The position numbers and the translations under genes were made by a program. The notes below the pieces were generated by a model. The model was given only the letters and a program-made list of their open reading frames with translations, made no database searches and was not told where the DNA came from. From Cherax quadricarinatus (Eukaryota; Arthropoda; Malacostraca; Decapoda; Parastacidae), in the NCBI RefSeq assembly GCF_038502225.1, contig NC_091300.1, positions 45,484,080-45,548,079 of the forward strand: DNA of 64,000 bases, read 5' to 3'. This document shows positions 9,905 through 19,018 of the stretch, one piece after another. Each line of letters begins with the position of its first letter. The first letter of the stretch is position 1.

Positions 9905-10085
9905 TGATTGTTCACTTCCCATTGTTCACCACCATTTTTGACCATTGTTCACTTCCATTGTTCACCATTGTTCAACACCATTGTTCACCTCCCATTGTTC
10001 ACCATTAACCATTGTTCACCACCATTAACCATTGCTCACCATTATTCACCATTGTTCACCACCCATTGTTCACTACCATTGTTTG
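9905..10085 (+). repeat. CCATTGTTCAC minisatellite, block 1
   Basis: This is an irregular array of CCATTGTTCAC with CA, CAC or CTC spacers. The same array continues at 10443-10570 and 11026-11075, so two hairpins appear to have split one original array. Confidence 0.85.
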
Positions 10086-10148
10086 TAGATGAATGGTTCA
10101 GAAAACCGACATGTTGATAAATTAGACACATGTGCAACTCTTGGGTAT

Positions 10149-10200
10149 CTTTATTGAGGAAACGTTTCGCCACACAGTGGCTTCATCAGTCCATACAAAG
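10149..10200 (-). ncRNA. Hammerhead ribozyme motif, left arm
   Basis: On the minus strand the order is CTTT-n-TGGA, CTGATGA, A-GCCAC-TGT-GTGGC as a perfect 5-bp stem II, GAAAC, TTTC, then CC-n-AAAG. CTTT can pair with AAAG and TGG with CC, giving a type I stem I with an internal loop. The conserved CUGAUGA and GAAA are both intact. Stem III is very short (A-U only), as in minimal retroelement hammerheads. Cleavage would be after TTC. Confidence 0.6.
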
Positions 10201-10359
10201 GAGAATCTTGAAGAATAGGAGGAGAATGAGGTAATCAGTCCCTCAACCTCGAGTCGATGTGGTCAGTCCATCAATCTTGAATAGATTGATGGACTGACCA
10301 CATCGACTCAAGGTTGAGGGACTGATTACCTCATTCTCCTCCTATTCTTCAAGATTCTC

Positions 10360-10411
10360 CTTTGTATGGACTGATGAAGCCACTGCGTGGCGAAACGTTT
10401 CCTCAATAAAG
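10360..10411 (+). ncRNA. Hammerhead ribozyme motif, right arm
   Basis: This is the mirror copy of the left-arm motif. CTGATGA is at 10371-10377, stem II is GCCAC-TGC-GTGGC, and GAAAC starts at 10392. Stem I partners are CTTT at 10360-10363 and AAAG at 10408-10411. The stem II loop differs from the left arm by one base (TGC against TGT). Confidence 0.6.
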
Positions 10412-10442
10412 ATACCCAAGAGTTGCACATGTGTCTAATTTA

Positions 10443-10570
10443 CCACTACCATTGTTCACTACCATTGTTCACCATTATTCACCACCATTATTCACCACCA
10501 TTATTCACCACCCATTATTCACCACCCATTGTTCACCACTATTGTTCATCACCATTGTTCACCTCCCATT
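10443..10570 (+). repeat. CCATTGTTCAC minisatellite, block 2
   Basis: This continues the array at 9905-10085, with CCATTATTCACCA variants. It is bounded on the left by the palindrome and on the right by the tRNA-like inverted repeat. Confidence 0.85.
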
Positions 10571-10580
10571 AAAAAAAAAC

Positions 10581-10672
10581 CCATACCACGGACGGGATTT
10601 GAACCCGCGGTCAGAGAGTCTCAAAACTCCAGACCGTCGCGTTAGCCACTGGACCAGCTAGCCAGAATAAGA
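10581..10672 (-). repeat. tRNA-derived SINE head, left arm
   Basis: The minus strand reads GGCTAGCTGGTCCAGTGGCT (A-box-like) and later GCGGGTTCAAATCCCG (B-box with T-stem). No matching 5' acceptor strand is present and the anticodon arm is irregular, so it is a tRNA-derived pol III promoter head rather than a functional tRNA. Confidence 0.6.
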
Positions 10673-10986
10673 TTCGTCCAACTAGGTATATTTCTACACC
10701 ATAGGAAGGTTAGCATAGGCACCACTGTGACCACAAATGCAAGTTTTTACAGACGAATCTTCCGCTAGCGTGGCCGTGACGAACTCTAGCTCAAGTCCCC
10801 TCAAAGCCGTCAACATGACTCACGAAAACGTAATGGACACAGTGGTGTCTATGCTAACCTTCCTATGGTGTAGAAATATACCTAGTTGGAGGAATCTTAT
10901 TCTGGCTAGCTGGTCCAGTGGCTAACGCGACGGGCTGGAGTTTTGAGACTCTCTGACCGCGGGTTCAATTCCCGTCCGTGGTATGG
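10581..10986. mobile_element. Inverted pair of tRNA-like SINE units
   Basis: Arms 10581-10729 and 10838-10986 (149 bp each) are reverse complements with few mismatches, around a 108-bp spacer. Each arm holds a tRNA-like head at its outer end, then AGATTC or AATCTT, ACTAGGTATATTTCTACACC and AGGAAGGTTAGCATAGGCAC. The pair could be head-to-head SINE copies or a foldback unit that captured a tRNA-like sequence. A SINE tail follows at 10987-11026. Confidence 0.65.
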
Positions 10987-11026
10987 TTTGTTTGCAATCG
11001 TGTCATTACGATTTCGTGAATCACAT
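10895..11026 (+). repeat. tRNA-derived SINE head and tail, right arm
   Basis: The plus strand reads CTGGCTAGCTGGTCCAGTGG, then GCGGGTTCAATTCCCG, then the tail GTTTGTTTGCAATCGTGTC and ACGATTTCGTGAATCAC. The tail recurs in reverse at 644-682. The head differs from the left arm by a few bases (GACGGGCTGG against GACGGTCTGG). Confidence 0.55.
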
Positions 11027-11075
11027 TCACCTCCCATTGTTCACCATTGTTCACCTCCCACTGTTCACCACCACT
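11026..11075 (+). repeat. CCATTGTTCAC minisatellite, block 3
   Basis: The last four units of the array broken by the two hairpins are here. Confidence 0.75.
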
Positions 11076-11308
11076 GATGCAGTTGTTGCTCAGATGCGAC
11101 ACCAGTTATGTTCCACTAACACATTACTTGATGTACATCAAATTTAATATTACTTCGTCGTTTTTTTTATAAAAATGTGTCCAGTTTTGGAATTACACAT
11201 TATGAAAAATATTTTCAACTAAAAATACAAAAAAATTAGATTTACTATTGTATTAATGATAAATGAAGAGCAATGTATGTCGTAAGTCAAGTAGTTGATG
11301 GAGGTTCT
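11076..11308. other. Unassigned AT-rich spacer
   Basis: No coding or RNA signal was found before the 12-bp satellite. Confidence 0.4.
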
Positions 11309-13167
11309 TCAATATTCTCAGTGATATTCTCAGTGATATTCCCAGTAATATTCCCATTAATATTCCCATTAATATTCCCATTAATATTCCCAGTAATATT
11401 CCCAGTAATATTCCCAGTAATATTCCCAGTAATATTCCCAGTAATATTCCCAGTAATATTCCCAGTAATATTCCCAGTAATATTCCCAGTAATATTCCCA
11501 GTAATATTCCCAGTAATATTCCCAGCAATATTCCCAGTAATATTCCCAGTAATATTCCCAGCAATATTCTCAGTAATATTCCCAGTAATATTCCCAGCAA
11601 TATTCCCAGTAATATTCCCAGCAATATTCCCAGTAATATTCCCAGTAATATTCCCAGCAATATTCTCAGTAATATTCCCAGTAATATTCTCAGTAATATT
11701 CTCAGTAATATTCCCAGCAATATTCCCAGCAATATTCCCAGCAATATTCCCAGTAATATTCCCAGTAATATTCTCAGTAATATTCCCAGTAATATTCCCA
11801 GTAATATTCCCAGTAATATTTCCAGCAATATTCCCAGCAATATTCCCAGCAATATTCCCAGCAATATTCCCAGTAATATTCCCAGCAATATTCTCAGTAA
11901 TATTCCCAGTAATATTCCCAGCAATATTCCCAGTAATATTCCCAGCAATATTCCCAGCAATATTCTCAGTAATATTCCCAGTAATATTCCCAGTAATATT
12001 CCCAGTAATATTCACAGTAATATTCCCAGCAATATTCTCAGTAATATTCCCAGTAATATTCTCAGTAATATTCCCAGTAATATTCCCAGTAATATTCCCA
12101 GTAATATTCCCAGTAATATTCCCAGTAATATTCCCAGTGATATTCCCAGTAATATTCTCAGTAATATTCCCAGTAATATTCTCAGTAATATTCCCAGTAA
12201 TATTATCAGTAATATTCCCAGTGATATTCCCAGTGATATTCCCAGTGATATTCTCAGTGATATTCTCAAGTGATATTCTCAAGTGATATTCTCAGTGATA
12301 TTCCCAGAAATATTCCCAGAAATATTCCCAGTAATATTCCCAGTGATATTCTCAGAAATATTCCCAGTAATATTCCCAGTAATATTCCCAGTAATATTCC
12401 CAGTAATATTCCCAGTAATATTCCCATTAATATTCCCATTAATATTCCCATTAATATTCTCAGTAATATTCCCAGTAATATTCCCAGCAATATTCCCAGT
12501 AATATTCCCAGTAATATTCCCAGCAATATTCCCAGCAATATTCTCAGTAATATTCCCAGTAATATTCTCAGTAATATTCCCAGTAATATTCCCAGTAATA
12601 TTCCCAGTAATATTCTCAGTAATATTCCCAGCAATATTCTCAGTAATATTCCCAGTAATATTCTCAGTAATATTCCCAGTAATATTCTCAGTAATATTCC
12701 CAGTAATATTCCCAGTAATATTCCCAGTAATATTCCCAGTAATATTCCCAGTGATATTCCCAGTAATATTCCCAGTAATATTCTCAGTAATATTCCCAGT
12801 AATATTCTCAGTAATATTCCCAGTAATATTATCAGTAATATTCCCAGTGATATTCCCAGTGATATTCCCAGTGATATTCTCAGTGATATTCTCAAGTGAT
12901 ATTCTCAAGTGATATTCTCAGTGATATTCCCAGAAATATTCCCAGAAATATTCCCAGTAATATTCGCAGTAATATTCCCAGTGATATTCTCAGAAATATT
13001 CCCAGTAATATTCCCAGTAATATTCCCAGTAATATTCCCAGTAATATTCCCAGTAATATTCCCATTAATATTCCCATTAATATTCTCAGTAATATTCCCA
13101 GTAATATTCTCAGCAATATTCCCAGTAATATTCCCAGAAATATTCCCAGTAATATTCCCAGTAATAC
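11309..13167 (+). repeat. 12-bp satellite (AATATTCCCAGT)n with 626-bp higher order
   Basis: About 155 units of AATATTCCCAGT are present, with variants CAGC, CTCAGT, CATTA, CAGAA and rare ATCAG. Because 12 is a multiple of three and the unit lacks stops in several frames, long open frames of up to 337 codons arise on both strands (IFPV or GNIT repeats). They are not genes. Distinctive variants recur 626 bp apart: the ATTATCAG unit near 12203 and 12829, and a doubled 13-bp unit CTCAAGTGATATT at 12265 and 12891. Confidence 0.97.
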
Positions 13168-13239
13168 TGTACAACAAATATCCTGAATAAATCAATAAAA
13201 TAAAGTTGAAATAAATTTGTTTAATTATCCAAAAAGAGA

Positions 13240-13241
<2 letters not shown>
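13168..13241. other. Short unassigned spacer
   Basis: AT-rich sequence between the satellite and the (GT)n tract, with no feature seen. Confidence 0.4.
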
Positions 13242-13285
<44 letters not shown>

Positions 13286-13317
13286 TGTATGTGTGTGTGT
13301 GTGTGTGTGTGTGTATG
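13242..13317 (+). repeat. (GT)n at the 3' end of LINE A1
   Basis: A (GT)n tract with a few GTAT steps abuts the family A 3' terminus. In the element's sense direction it reads (AC)n. Confidence 0.95.
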
Positions 13318-13398
13318 TACTCACCTAGTTGTACTCACCTAGTTGAGGTTGCGGGGGTCGAGTCCGAGCTCCTGGCCCCGCCTCTTCACTGATCGCTA

Positions 13399-15705
13399 CT
13401 AGGTCACTCTCCCTGAGCCGTGAGCTTTATCATACCTCTGCTTAAAGCTATGTATGGATCCTGCCTCCACTACATCGCTTCCCAAACTATTCCACTTACT
13501 GACTACTCTGTGGCTGAAGAAATACTTCCTAACATCCCTGTGATTCATCTGTGTCTTCAGCTTCCAACTGTGTCCCCTTGTTACCGTGTCCAATCTCTGG
13601 AACATCCTGTCTTTGTCCACCTTGTCAATTCCTCTCAGTATTTTGTATGTCGTTATCATGTCCCCCCTATCTCTCCTGTCCTCCAGTGTCGTCAGGTTGA
13701 TTTCCCTTAACCTCTCCTCGTAGGACATACCTCTTAGCTCTGGGACTAGTCTTGTTGCAAACCTTTGCACTTTCTCTAGTTTCTTCACGTGCTTGGCTAG
13801 GTGTGGGTTCCAAACTGGTGCCGCATACTCCAATATGGGCCTAACATACACGGTGTACAGGGTCCTGAATGATTCCTTACTAAGATGTCGGAATGCTGTT
13901 CTGAGGTTTGCTAGGCGCCCATATGCTGCAGCAGTTATTTGGCTGATGTGCGCTTCAGGAGATGTGCCTGGTGTTATACTCACCCCAAGATCTTTTTCCT
14001 TGAGTGAGGTTTGTAGTCTCTGACCCCCTAGACTGTACTCCGTCTGCGGCCTTCTTTGCCCTTCCCCAATCTTCATGACTTTGCACTTGGTGGGATTGAA
14101 CTCCAGGAGCCAATTGCTGGACCAGGTCTGCAGCCTGTCCAGATCCCTTTGTAGTTCTGCCTGGTCTTCGATCGAGTGAATTCTTCTCATCAACTTCACG
14201 TCATCTGCGAACAGGGACACCTCAGAGTCTATTCCTTCCGTCATGTCGTTCACAAATACCAGAAACAGCACTGGTCCTAGGACTGACCCCTGCGGGACCC
14301 CGCTGGTCACAGGTGCCCACTCTGACACCTCGCCACGTACCATGACTCGCTGCTGTCTTCCTGACAAGTATTCCCTGATCCATTGTAGTGCCTTCCCTGT
14401 TATCCCTGCTTGGTCCTCCAGTTTTTGCACCAATCTCTTGCGTGGAACTGTGTCAAACGCCTTCTTGCAGTCCAAGAAAATGCAATCCACCCACCCCTCT
14501 CTCTCTTGTCTTACTGCTGTCACCATGTCATAGAACTCCAGTAGGTTTGTGACACAGGATTTTCCGTCCCTGAAACCATGTTGGCTGCTGTTGATGAGAT
14601 CATTCCTTTCTAGGTGTTCCACCACTCTTCTCCTGATAATCTTCTCCATGATTTTGCATACTATACATGTCAGTGACACTGGTCTGTAGTTTAATGCTTC
14701 ATGTCTGTCTCCTTTTTTAAAGATTGGGACTACATTTGCTGTCTTCCATGCCTCAGGCAATCTCCCTGTTTCGATAGATGTATTGAATATTGTTGTTAGG
14801 GGTACACACAGCGCCTCTGCTCCCTCTCTCAATACCCATGGGGAGATGTTATCTGGCCCCATTGCCTTTGAGGTATCTAGCTCACTCAGAAGCCTCTTCA
14901 CTTCTTCCTCGGTTGTGTGCACTGTGTCCAGCACTTGGTGGTGTGCCCCACCTCTCCGTCTTTCTGGAGTCCCTTCTGTCTCCTCTGTGAACACTTCTTT
15001 GAATCTCTTGTTGAGTTCTTCACATACTTCACGGTCATTTCTTGTTGTCTCTCCTCCTTCCTTCCTTAGCCTGATTACCTGGTCCTTGACTGTTGTTTTC
15101 CTCCTGATGTGGCTGTACAACAGTTTCGGGTCAGATTTGGCTTTCGCTGCAATGTCATTTTCATATTGTCTCTGGGCCTCCCTTCTTATCTGTGCATATT
15201 CGTTTCTGGCTCTACGACTGTTCTCCTTATTCTCCTGGGTCCTTTGCCTTCTATATTTCTTCCATTCCCTAGCACACTTGGTTTTTGCCTCCCTGCACCT
15301 TTGGGTAAACCATGGGCTCATCCTGGCTTTTTCATTAATCCTGTTACCCTTGGGTACAAACCTCTCCTCAGCCTCCTTGCATTTTGTTGCTACATATTCC
15401 ATCATCTCATTAACTGGCTTCCCTGCCAGTTCTCTGTCCCATTGAACCCCGTTCAGGTAGTTCCTCATTCCTGTGTAGTCCCCTTTCTTGTAGTTTGGCT
15501 TCATTCGTCCTGGCCTTCCTGCTTCTCCCTCCACTTGTAGCTCTACTGTGTATTCGAAGCTTAAAACCACATGGTCACTGGCCCCAAGGGGTCTTTCATA
15601 TGTGATGTCCTCGATATCTGCACTACTCAAGGTGAATACTAAGTCCAGCCTTGCTGGTTCATCCTCTCCTCTCTCTCTCTTGTAGTGTCCCTTACGTGTT
15701 GGCAC
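13399..15705 (-). CDS. CR1-like ORF2: end of EN plus full RT (A1)
   Basis: The 768-residue open frame begins in the C-terminal third of the apurinic-like endonuclease (LGASDHVVLSF near residue 43). A charged linker with RKTTVKDQVIRLRKEGG follows, then RT: NYRPVSLTCIVCKIMEK, QHGFRDGKSC, FLDCKKAFDTVPRKRL, TSGVPQGSVLGPVLFLVF and the catalytic FADDVKLM near residue 500. The C-terminal region has KDLGVSI, RPILEYAAPVWNPHL, LEKVQRFATRLVPELRG and SYEERLREI. RT and SDH motifs are intact. The true frame continues upstream into 15639-16136, but a one-base shift in a GAGAGA run near 15672 separates them, so the listed ATG is not the native start. The enzyme nicks DNA and copies its own RNA by target-primed reverse transcription. 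Confidence 0.88.
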   Translation of the reverse strand: MPTRKGHYKRERGEDEPARLDLVFTLSSADIEDITYERPLGASDHVVLSFEYTVELQVEGEAGRPGRMKPNYKKGDYTGMRNYLNGVQWDRELAGKPVNEMMEYVATKCKEAEERFVPKGNRINEKARMSPWFTQRCREAKTKCAREWKKYRRQRTQENKENSRRARNEYAQIRREAQRQYENDIAAKAKSDPKLLYSHIRRKTTVKDQVIRLRKEGGETTRNDREVCEELNKRFKEVFTEETEGTPERRRGGAHHQVLDTVHTTEEEVKRLLSELDTSKAMGPDNISPWVLREGAEALCVPLTTIFNTSIETGRLPEAWKTANVVPIFKKGDRHEALNYRPVSLTCIVCKIMEKIIRRRVVEHLERNDLINSSQHGFRDGKSCVTNLLEFYDMVTAVRQEREGWVDCIFLDCKKAFDTVPRKRLVQKLEDQAGITGKALQWIREYLSGRQQRVMVRGEVSEWAPVTSGVPQGSVLGPVLFLVFVNDMTEGIDSEVSLFADDVKLMRRIHSIEDQAELQRDLDRLQTWSSNWLLEFNPTKCKVMKIGEGQRRPQTEYSLGGQRLQTSLKEKDLGVSITPGTSPEAHISQITAAAYGRLANLRTAFRHLSKESFRTLYTVYVRPILEYAAPVWNPHLAKHVKKLEKVQRFATRLVPELRGMSYEERLREINLTTLEDRRDRGDMITTYKILRGIDKVDKDRMFQRLDTVTRGHSWKLKTQMNHRDVRKYFFSHRVVSKWNSLGSDVVEAGSIHSFKQRYDKAHGSGRVT

Positions 15706-16136
15706 ATGAAGTTTTCCAGTACCACCTCCATCATCTTAGCCCTCCATGTATCTTGGCCCCCATGTGGGTCCAAGTTCTCCCAGTCGATCTCCTTGTGGTT
15801 AAAGTCACCCATGATCAGGAGCTTTGCCCTGCATGCATGAGCTCTTCTGGCCACTCTAGCCAGTGTGTCAACCATCGCTCTATTGCTCTCGTCGTACTCT
15901 TGCCTTGGCCTCCTGCTGTTCTGTGGTGGGTTATACATCACTGCTAATACCACCTTGGGACCTCCTGAGTGAAGTGTTCCCACTATGTAATCACTTTCTT
16001 CTCCGCTGTCTCCTCTCTCCAGCTCATCAAAATTCCAGCGATTTTTGATCAGCAACGCCACTCCTCCACCCCCCCTGTTCCCTCTGTCTTTCCTCAGGAT
16101 TTGGTATCCCGTTGGAAAGATGGCATCTGTTATCAT
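15639..16136 (-). pseudogene. CR1-like endonuclease N-terminal part (A1, frameshifted)
   Basis: This frame holds the first two thirds of the EN domain: [38 protein letters not shown] and the catalytic-core block LLIMGDFNHKEIDWENL. After TTRERE it leaves the correct frame, and the remaining EN and RT follow at 15705-13399. The extreme N-terminus, seen in A5 and A9 as KLRVWYTNADGITNK and [10 protein letters not shown], is lost through 5' truncation. Confidence 0.8.
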
Positions 16137-16170
16137 ACCTGTAAGCTTGGTTTCTGTGAGAGCTATGATG

Positions 16171-16543
16171 TGTGTGTCTGTGTCTGTGTGTGTCTGTGTC
16201 TGTGTGTGTCTGTGTCTGTGTGTGTCTGTGTGTGTGTGTCTGTGTGTGTGTGTCTGTCTGTGTGTGTCTGTCTGTGTGTGTCTGTCTGTGTGTGTCTGTC
16301 TGTGTGTGTCTGTCTGTGTGTGTCTGTCTGTGTGTCTGTCTGTGTGTGTGTGTCTGTGTCTGTGTGTGTGTCTGTGTCTGTGTCTGTGTGTGTCTGTGTG
16401 TGTGTCTGTGTGTGTCTGTGTCTGTCTGTGTGTGTCTGTGTCTGTGTGTGTGTGTGTCTGTGTGTGTCTGTGTCTGTGTGTGTCTGTGTGTGTCTGTGTG
16501 TGTCTGTGTGTGTCTGTGTGTGTCTGTGTGTGTCTGTGTGTGT
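16171..16543 (+). repeat. (TGTGTCTG)n compound microsatellite
   Basis: GT dinucleotides with regularly spaced C substitutions give TGTGTCTG units. It adjoins the truncated 5' end of A1 and runs into the GA-rich minisatellite. The frames across it are repeat artefacts. Confidence 0.95.
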
Positions 16544-17127
16544 GAGAGTCGGAGAGAGAATCAGAGAGAGAGAATCAGAGAGAATCAGAGAGAATCAGAG
16601 AGAGAATCAGAGAGAGAATCAGAGAGAGAGAGAATCAGAGAGAGAGAGAATCAGAGAGAGAGAGAATCAGAGAGAGAGAGAATCAGAGAGAGAGAGAATC
16701 AGAGAGAGAGAGAATCAGAGAGAGAGAGAATCAGAGAGAGAGAGAATCAGAGAGAGAGAGAATCAGAGAGAGAGAATCAGAGAGAGAGAATCAGAGAGAG
16801 AGAATCAGAGAGAGAGAATCAGAGAGAGAGAATCAGAGAGAGAGAATCAGAGAGAGAGAATCAGAGAGAGAGAATCAGAGAGAGAATCAGAGAGAGGGAA
16901 TCAGAGAGAGAGAATCAGAGAGAGAGAATCAGAGAGAATCAGAGAGAGAGAATCAGAGAGAGAGAATCAGAGAGAGAGAATCAGAGAGAATCAGAGAGAG
17001 AGAATCAGAGAGAATCAGAGAGAGAATCAGAGAGAGAGAATCAGAGAGAGAGAATCAGAGAGAGAGAATCAGAGAGAATCAGAGAGAGAGAATCAGAGAG
17101 AGAATCAGAGAGAGAAAGAGAGAGGAA
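16544..17127 (+). repeat. (GAATCAGAGAGA)n purine minisatellite
   Basis: Units of AATCAGAG with variable GA padding (8, 12, 14 and 16 bp spacings) give an almost pure purine plus strand of 580 bp. Such mirror-like homopurine DNA can in principle adopt triplex structure. No gene is present. Confidence 0.95.
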
Positions 17128-17960
17128 ATGCTAGCTGCTCTACGCTACATCAGTCACTACCTTACAGCTATATCAGCCTGGGGTAAAAGGTGACAGGTCA
17201 CCTGTGCTTCTGAGAAAACACAAATGATGATGGTCTCTAGGCACCATGATGGTAATACTTGAGCAGTAGTAGGAATGAATGAGAGAGTGTTGGTACCCAG
17301 AGAAGTTGATATCCTTGGGGTGAAATTTCACTCCAAACTGTCCATGAAGAACCACATTGTAAATCTTGCAAAGAAGGCAGCCAGGAAGCTTATTGCACTT
17401 CGACGTATCTAGCATCTGTTTGACGGTACAAATTCCAAGATTCTGTAAAAGGCACAAGTACGCTCACACCTTGAGTATGCTCCACTATCTTTGATTGGCT
17501 GGCCTCCGCCTCATCTGCGACTTGACAGAATACAGAACAGAGGCAGACGACTCATCTCTCGCCTGGACCCAGCCTGGATAGATCTGTCATTTCAGCAGAG
17601 CCTTCAAACACTGGAGGAATATGGGTGGCCTTACTGTTATGTACAAAACCAACATTGTCAAAGTACCACACTTGGCTCCACTCCGAGGACAGTGAGAAGC
17701 GAGTTTCGACACAAGATGGGCAGCAAGCAGCAACTTCACTCTAACTGTAACCTTCTCCAGAACATCACTTCATCTTAGATCATTTATTCCCAGGATGACT
17801 CGAGTCTGGAATATATTCGTACAGAATATCATCATCCTGCTCCCTATCTATCTCATAACAATAAAAGTGCTTTTAAATGAGCTGATGTAGGTAAGAGCTC
17901 TTAGCTAGTAAATAAAGTTAGGAATCTAACCTAACCTTGTAAAACCCTGTGTAAAAAAAA
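17128..17960 (+). mobile_element. 5'-truncated LINE G1
   Basis: The sequence aligns with LINE G2 from about 44340 to its end. Frames show MMMVSRHHDGN, LGVKFHSKLSMKNHIVNLAK, KAARKLIALRRI, VRSHLEYAPLS and NRGRRLISRLDPAWIDLSFQ, broken by several stops. The element ends with CTAACCTTGTAAAACCCTGT and a short A run near 17950. The catalytic YADD region is missing. It is a Jockey-superfamily LINE 3' end. Confidence 0.7.
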
Positions 17961-18124
17961 TGCGTGCATGGGTGCCTCAAGTACATTATTACATTCATGA
18001 GAAAGTGTCATATCAGGGACGATCATGTTCATGCCTGGAGGAACGAGGAGGATCATGATCTTGAATGAGAGGTTAACTTCAGTTCCTTGAAGCAAAGGAA
18101 TCAAAGACCTTCCCTCTTGTTGTG
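17961..18124. other. Unassigned spacer before the large satellite
   Basis: Nothing recognisable was found between the G1 tail and the 38-bp satellite. Confidence 0.4.
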
Positions 18125-19018
18125 TTACCCCATATAGACCCCCTCCCTCTCCCCCGGTGTACGTACTCCATATAGACCCCCTCCCTCTCCCCCGGTGTAC
18201 GTACTCCATATAGACCCCCTCCCTCTCCCCCGGTGTACGTACTCCATATAGACCCCCTCCCTCTCCCCCGGTGTACGTACTCCATATAGACCCCCTCCCT
18301 CTCCCCCGGTGTACGTACTCCATATAGACCCCCTCCCTCTCCCCCGGTGTACGTACTCCATATAGACCCCCTCCCTCTCCCCCGGTGTTCGTACTCCATA
18401 TAGACCCCCCTCCCTCTCCCCCGGTGTACGTACTCCATATAGACCCCCCTCCCTCTCCCCCGGTGTACGTACTCCATATAGACCCCCCTCCCTCTCCCCC
18501 GGTGTACATACTCCATATAGACCCCCTCCCTCTCCCCCGGTGTACGTACTCCATATAGACCCCCTCCCTCTCCCCCGGTGTACGTACTCCATATAGACCC
18601 CCTCCCTCTCCCCCGGTGTACGTACTCCATATAGACCCCCTCCCTCTCCCCCGGTGTACGTACTCCATATAGACCCCCTCCCTCTCCCCCGGTGTACGTA
18701 CTCCATATAGACCCCCTCCCTCTCCCCCGGTGTACGTACTCCATATAGACCCCCTCCCTCTCCCCCGGTGTTCGTACTCCATATAGACCCCCCTCCCTCT
18801 CCCCCGGTGTACGTACTCCATATAGACCCCCCTCCCTCTCCCCCGGTGTACGTACTCCATATAGACCCCCCTCCCTCTCCCCCGGTGTACATACTCCATA
18901 TAGACCCCCTCCCTCTCCCCCGGTGTACGTACTCCATATAGACCCCCTCCCTCTCCCCCGGTGTACGTACTCCATATAGACCCCCTCCCTCTCCCCTGGT
19001 GTACGTACTCCATATAGA
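18125..19018 (+). repeat. 38-bp satellite with 383-bp higher order
   Basis: The unit is CGGTGTACGTACTCCATATA followed by GACCCCCTCCCTCTCCCC (38 bp, with 39-bp variants holding an extra C), about 23 units. A marked unit with GTGTTCGTAC at 18383 is followed by three 39-bp units and one GTACATAC unit. The same order recurs at 18766, so a block of ten units (383 bp) has been duplicated. The long minus-strand frames here, with GEREG or YMEYVHRG repeats, are artefacts. Confidence 0.97.

Larger units (their letters stand above)
10118..10442. mobile_element. 325-bp palindrome with two hammerhead motifs
   Basis: The arms at 10118-10277 and 10283-10442 are reverse complements of each other, with only two mismatches that I can find over 160 bp and a 5-base loop (TGAAT). 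Each arm ends outward in a hammerhead-type core and a CAATAAAGATACCC tail. Similar cores are known at termini of Penelope-like elements, so this may be an inverted dimer of such a terminus. It lies inside the CCATTGTTCAC minisatellite. An assembly or template-switch artefact cannot be excluded from sequence alone. Confidence 0.75.
13318..16170 (-). mobile_element. CR1-like LINE, family A copy A1
   Basis: This is the best-preserved family A coding region. From the right on the minus strand come most of the EN domain, the complete RT and C-terminal region, and a short 3' UTR that ends in two copies of CAACTAGGTGAGTA. The 5' end is truncated in the first part of EN and runs directly into a (TGTGTCTG)n tract, while the 3' end abuts (GT)n. 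GDFNHKEIDWENL in EN and SYEERLREINLTTLEDRR after the RT are CR1-clade hallmarks. A13 (58621-59890) is nearly identical, so this subfamily was active recently. Confidence 0.88.

Noticed and set aside
10581..10672. Functional tRNA gene
   Set aside because: Internal promoter boxes are present but the acceptor stem does not close and the anticodon arm is irregular. It is better read as a SINE head. The same applies to 45850-46060.
11253..13324. Long open frames with ILLG, IFPV or GNIT repeats (up to 337 codons)
   Set aside because: They come from a 12-bp tandem unit without stops and exist in several frames on both strands at once.
14783..15445. 220-codon plus frame opposite the A1 RT
   Set aside because: It is an antisense shadow of the RT ORF. 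Many similar hydrophobic antisense frames occur opposite every family A copy.
13318..16170. Host gene encoding a reverse transcriptase
   Set aside because: Multiple dispersed truncated copies, nested insertions and a microsatellite flank show it is a retrotransposon.
15969..17186. 405-codon frame of CVCVS and ERESER repeats
   Set aside because: It is a translation of (TGTGTCTG)n and GA-rich simple repeats.
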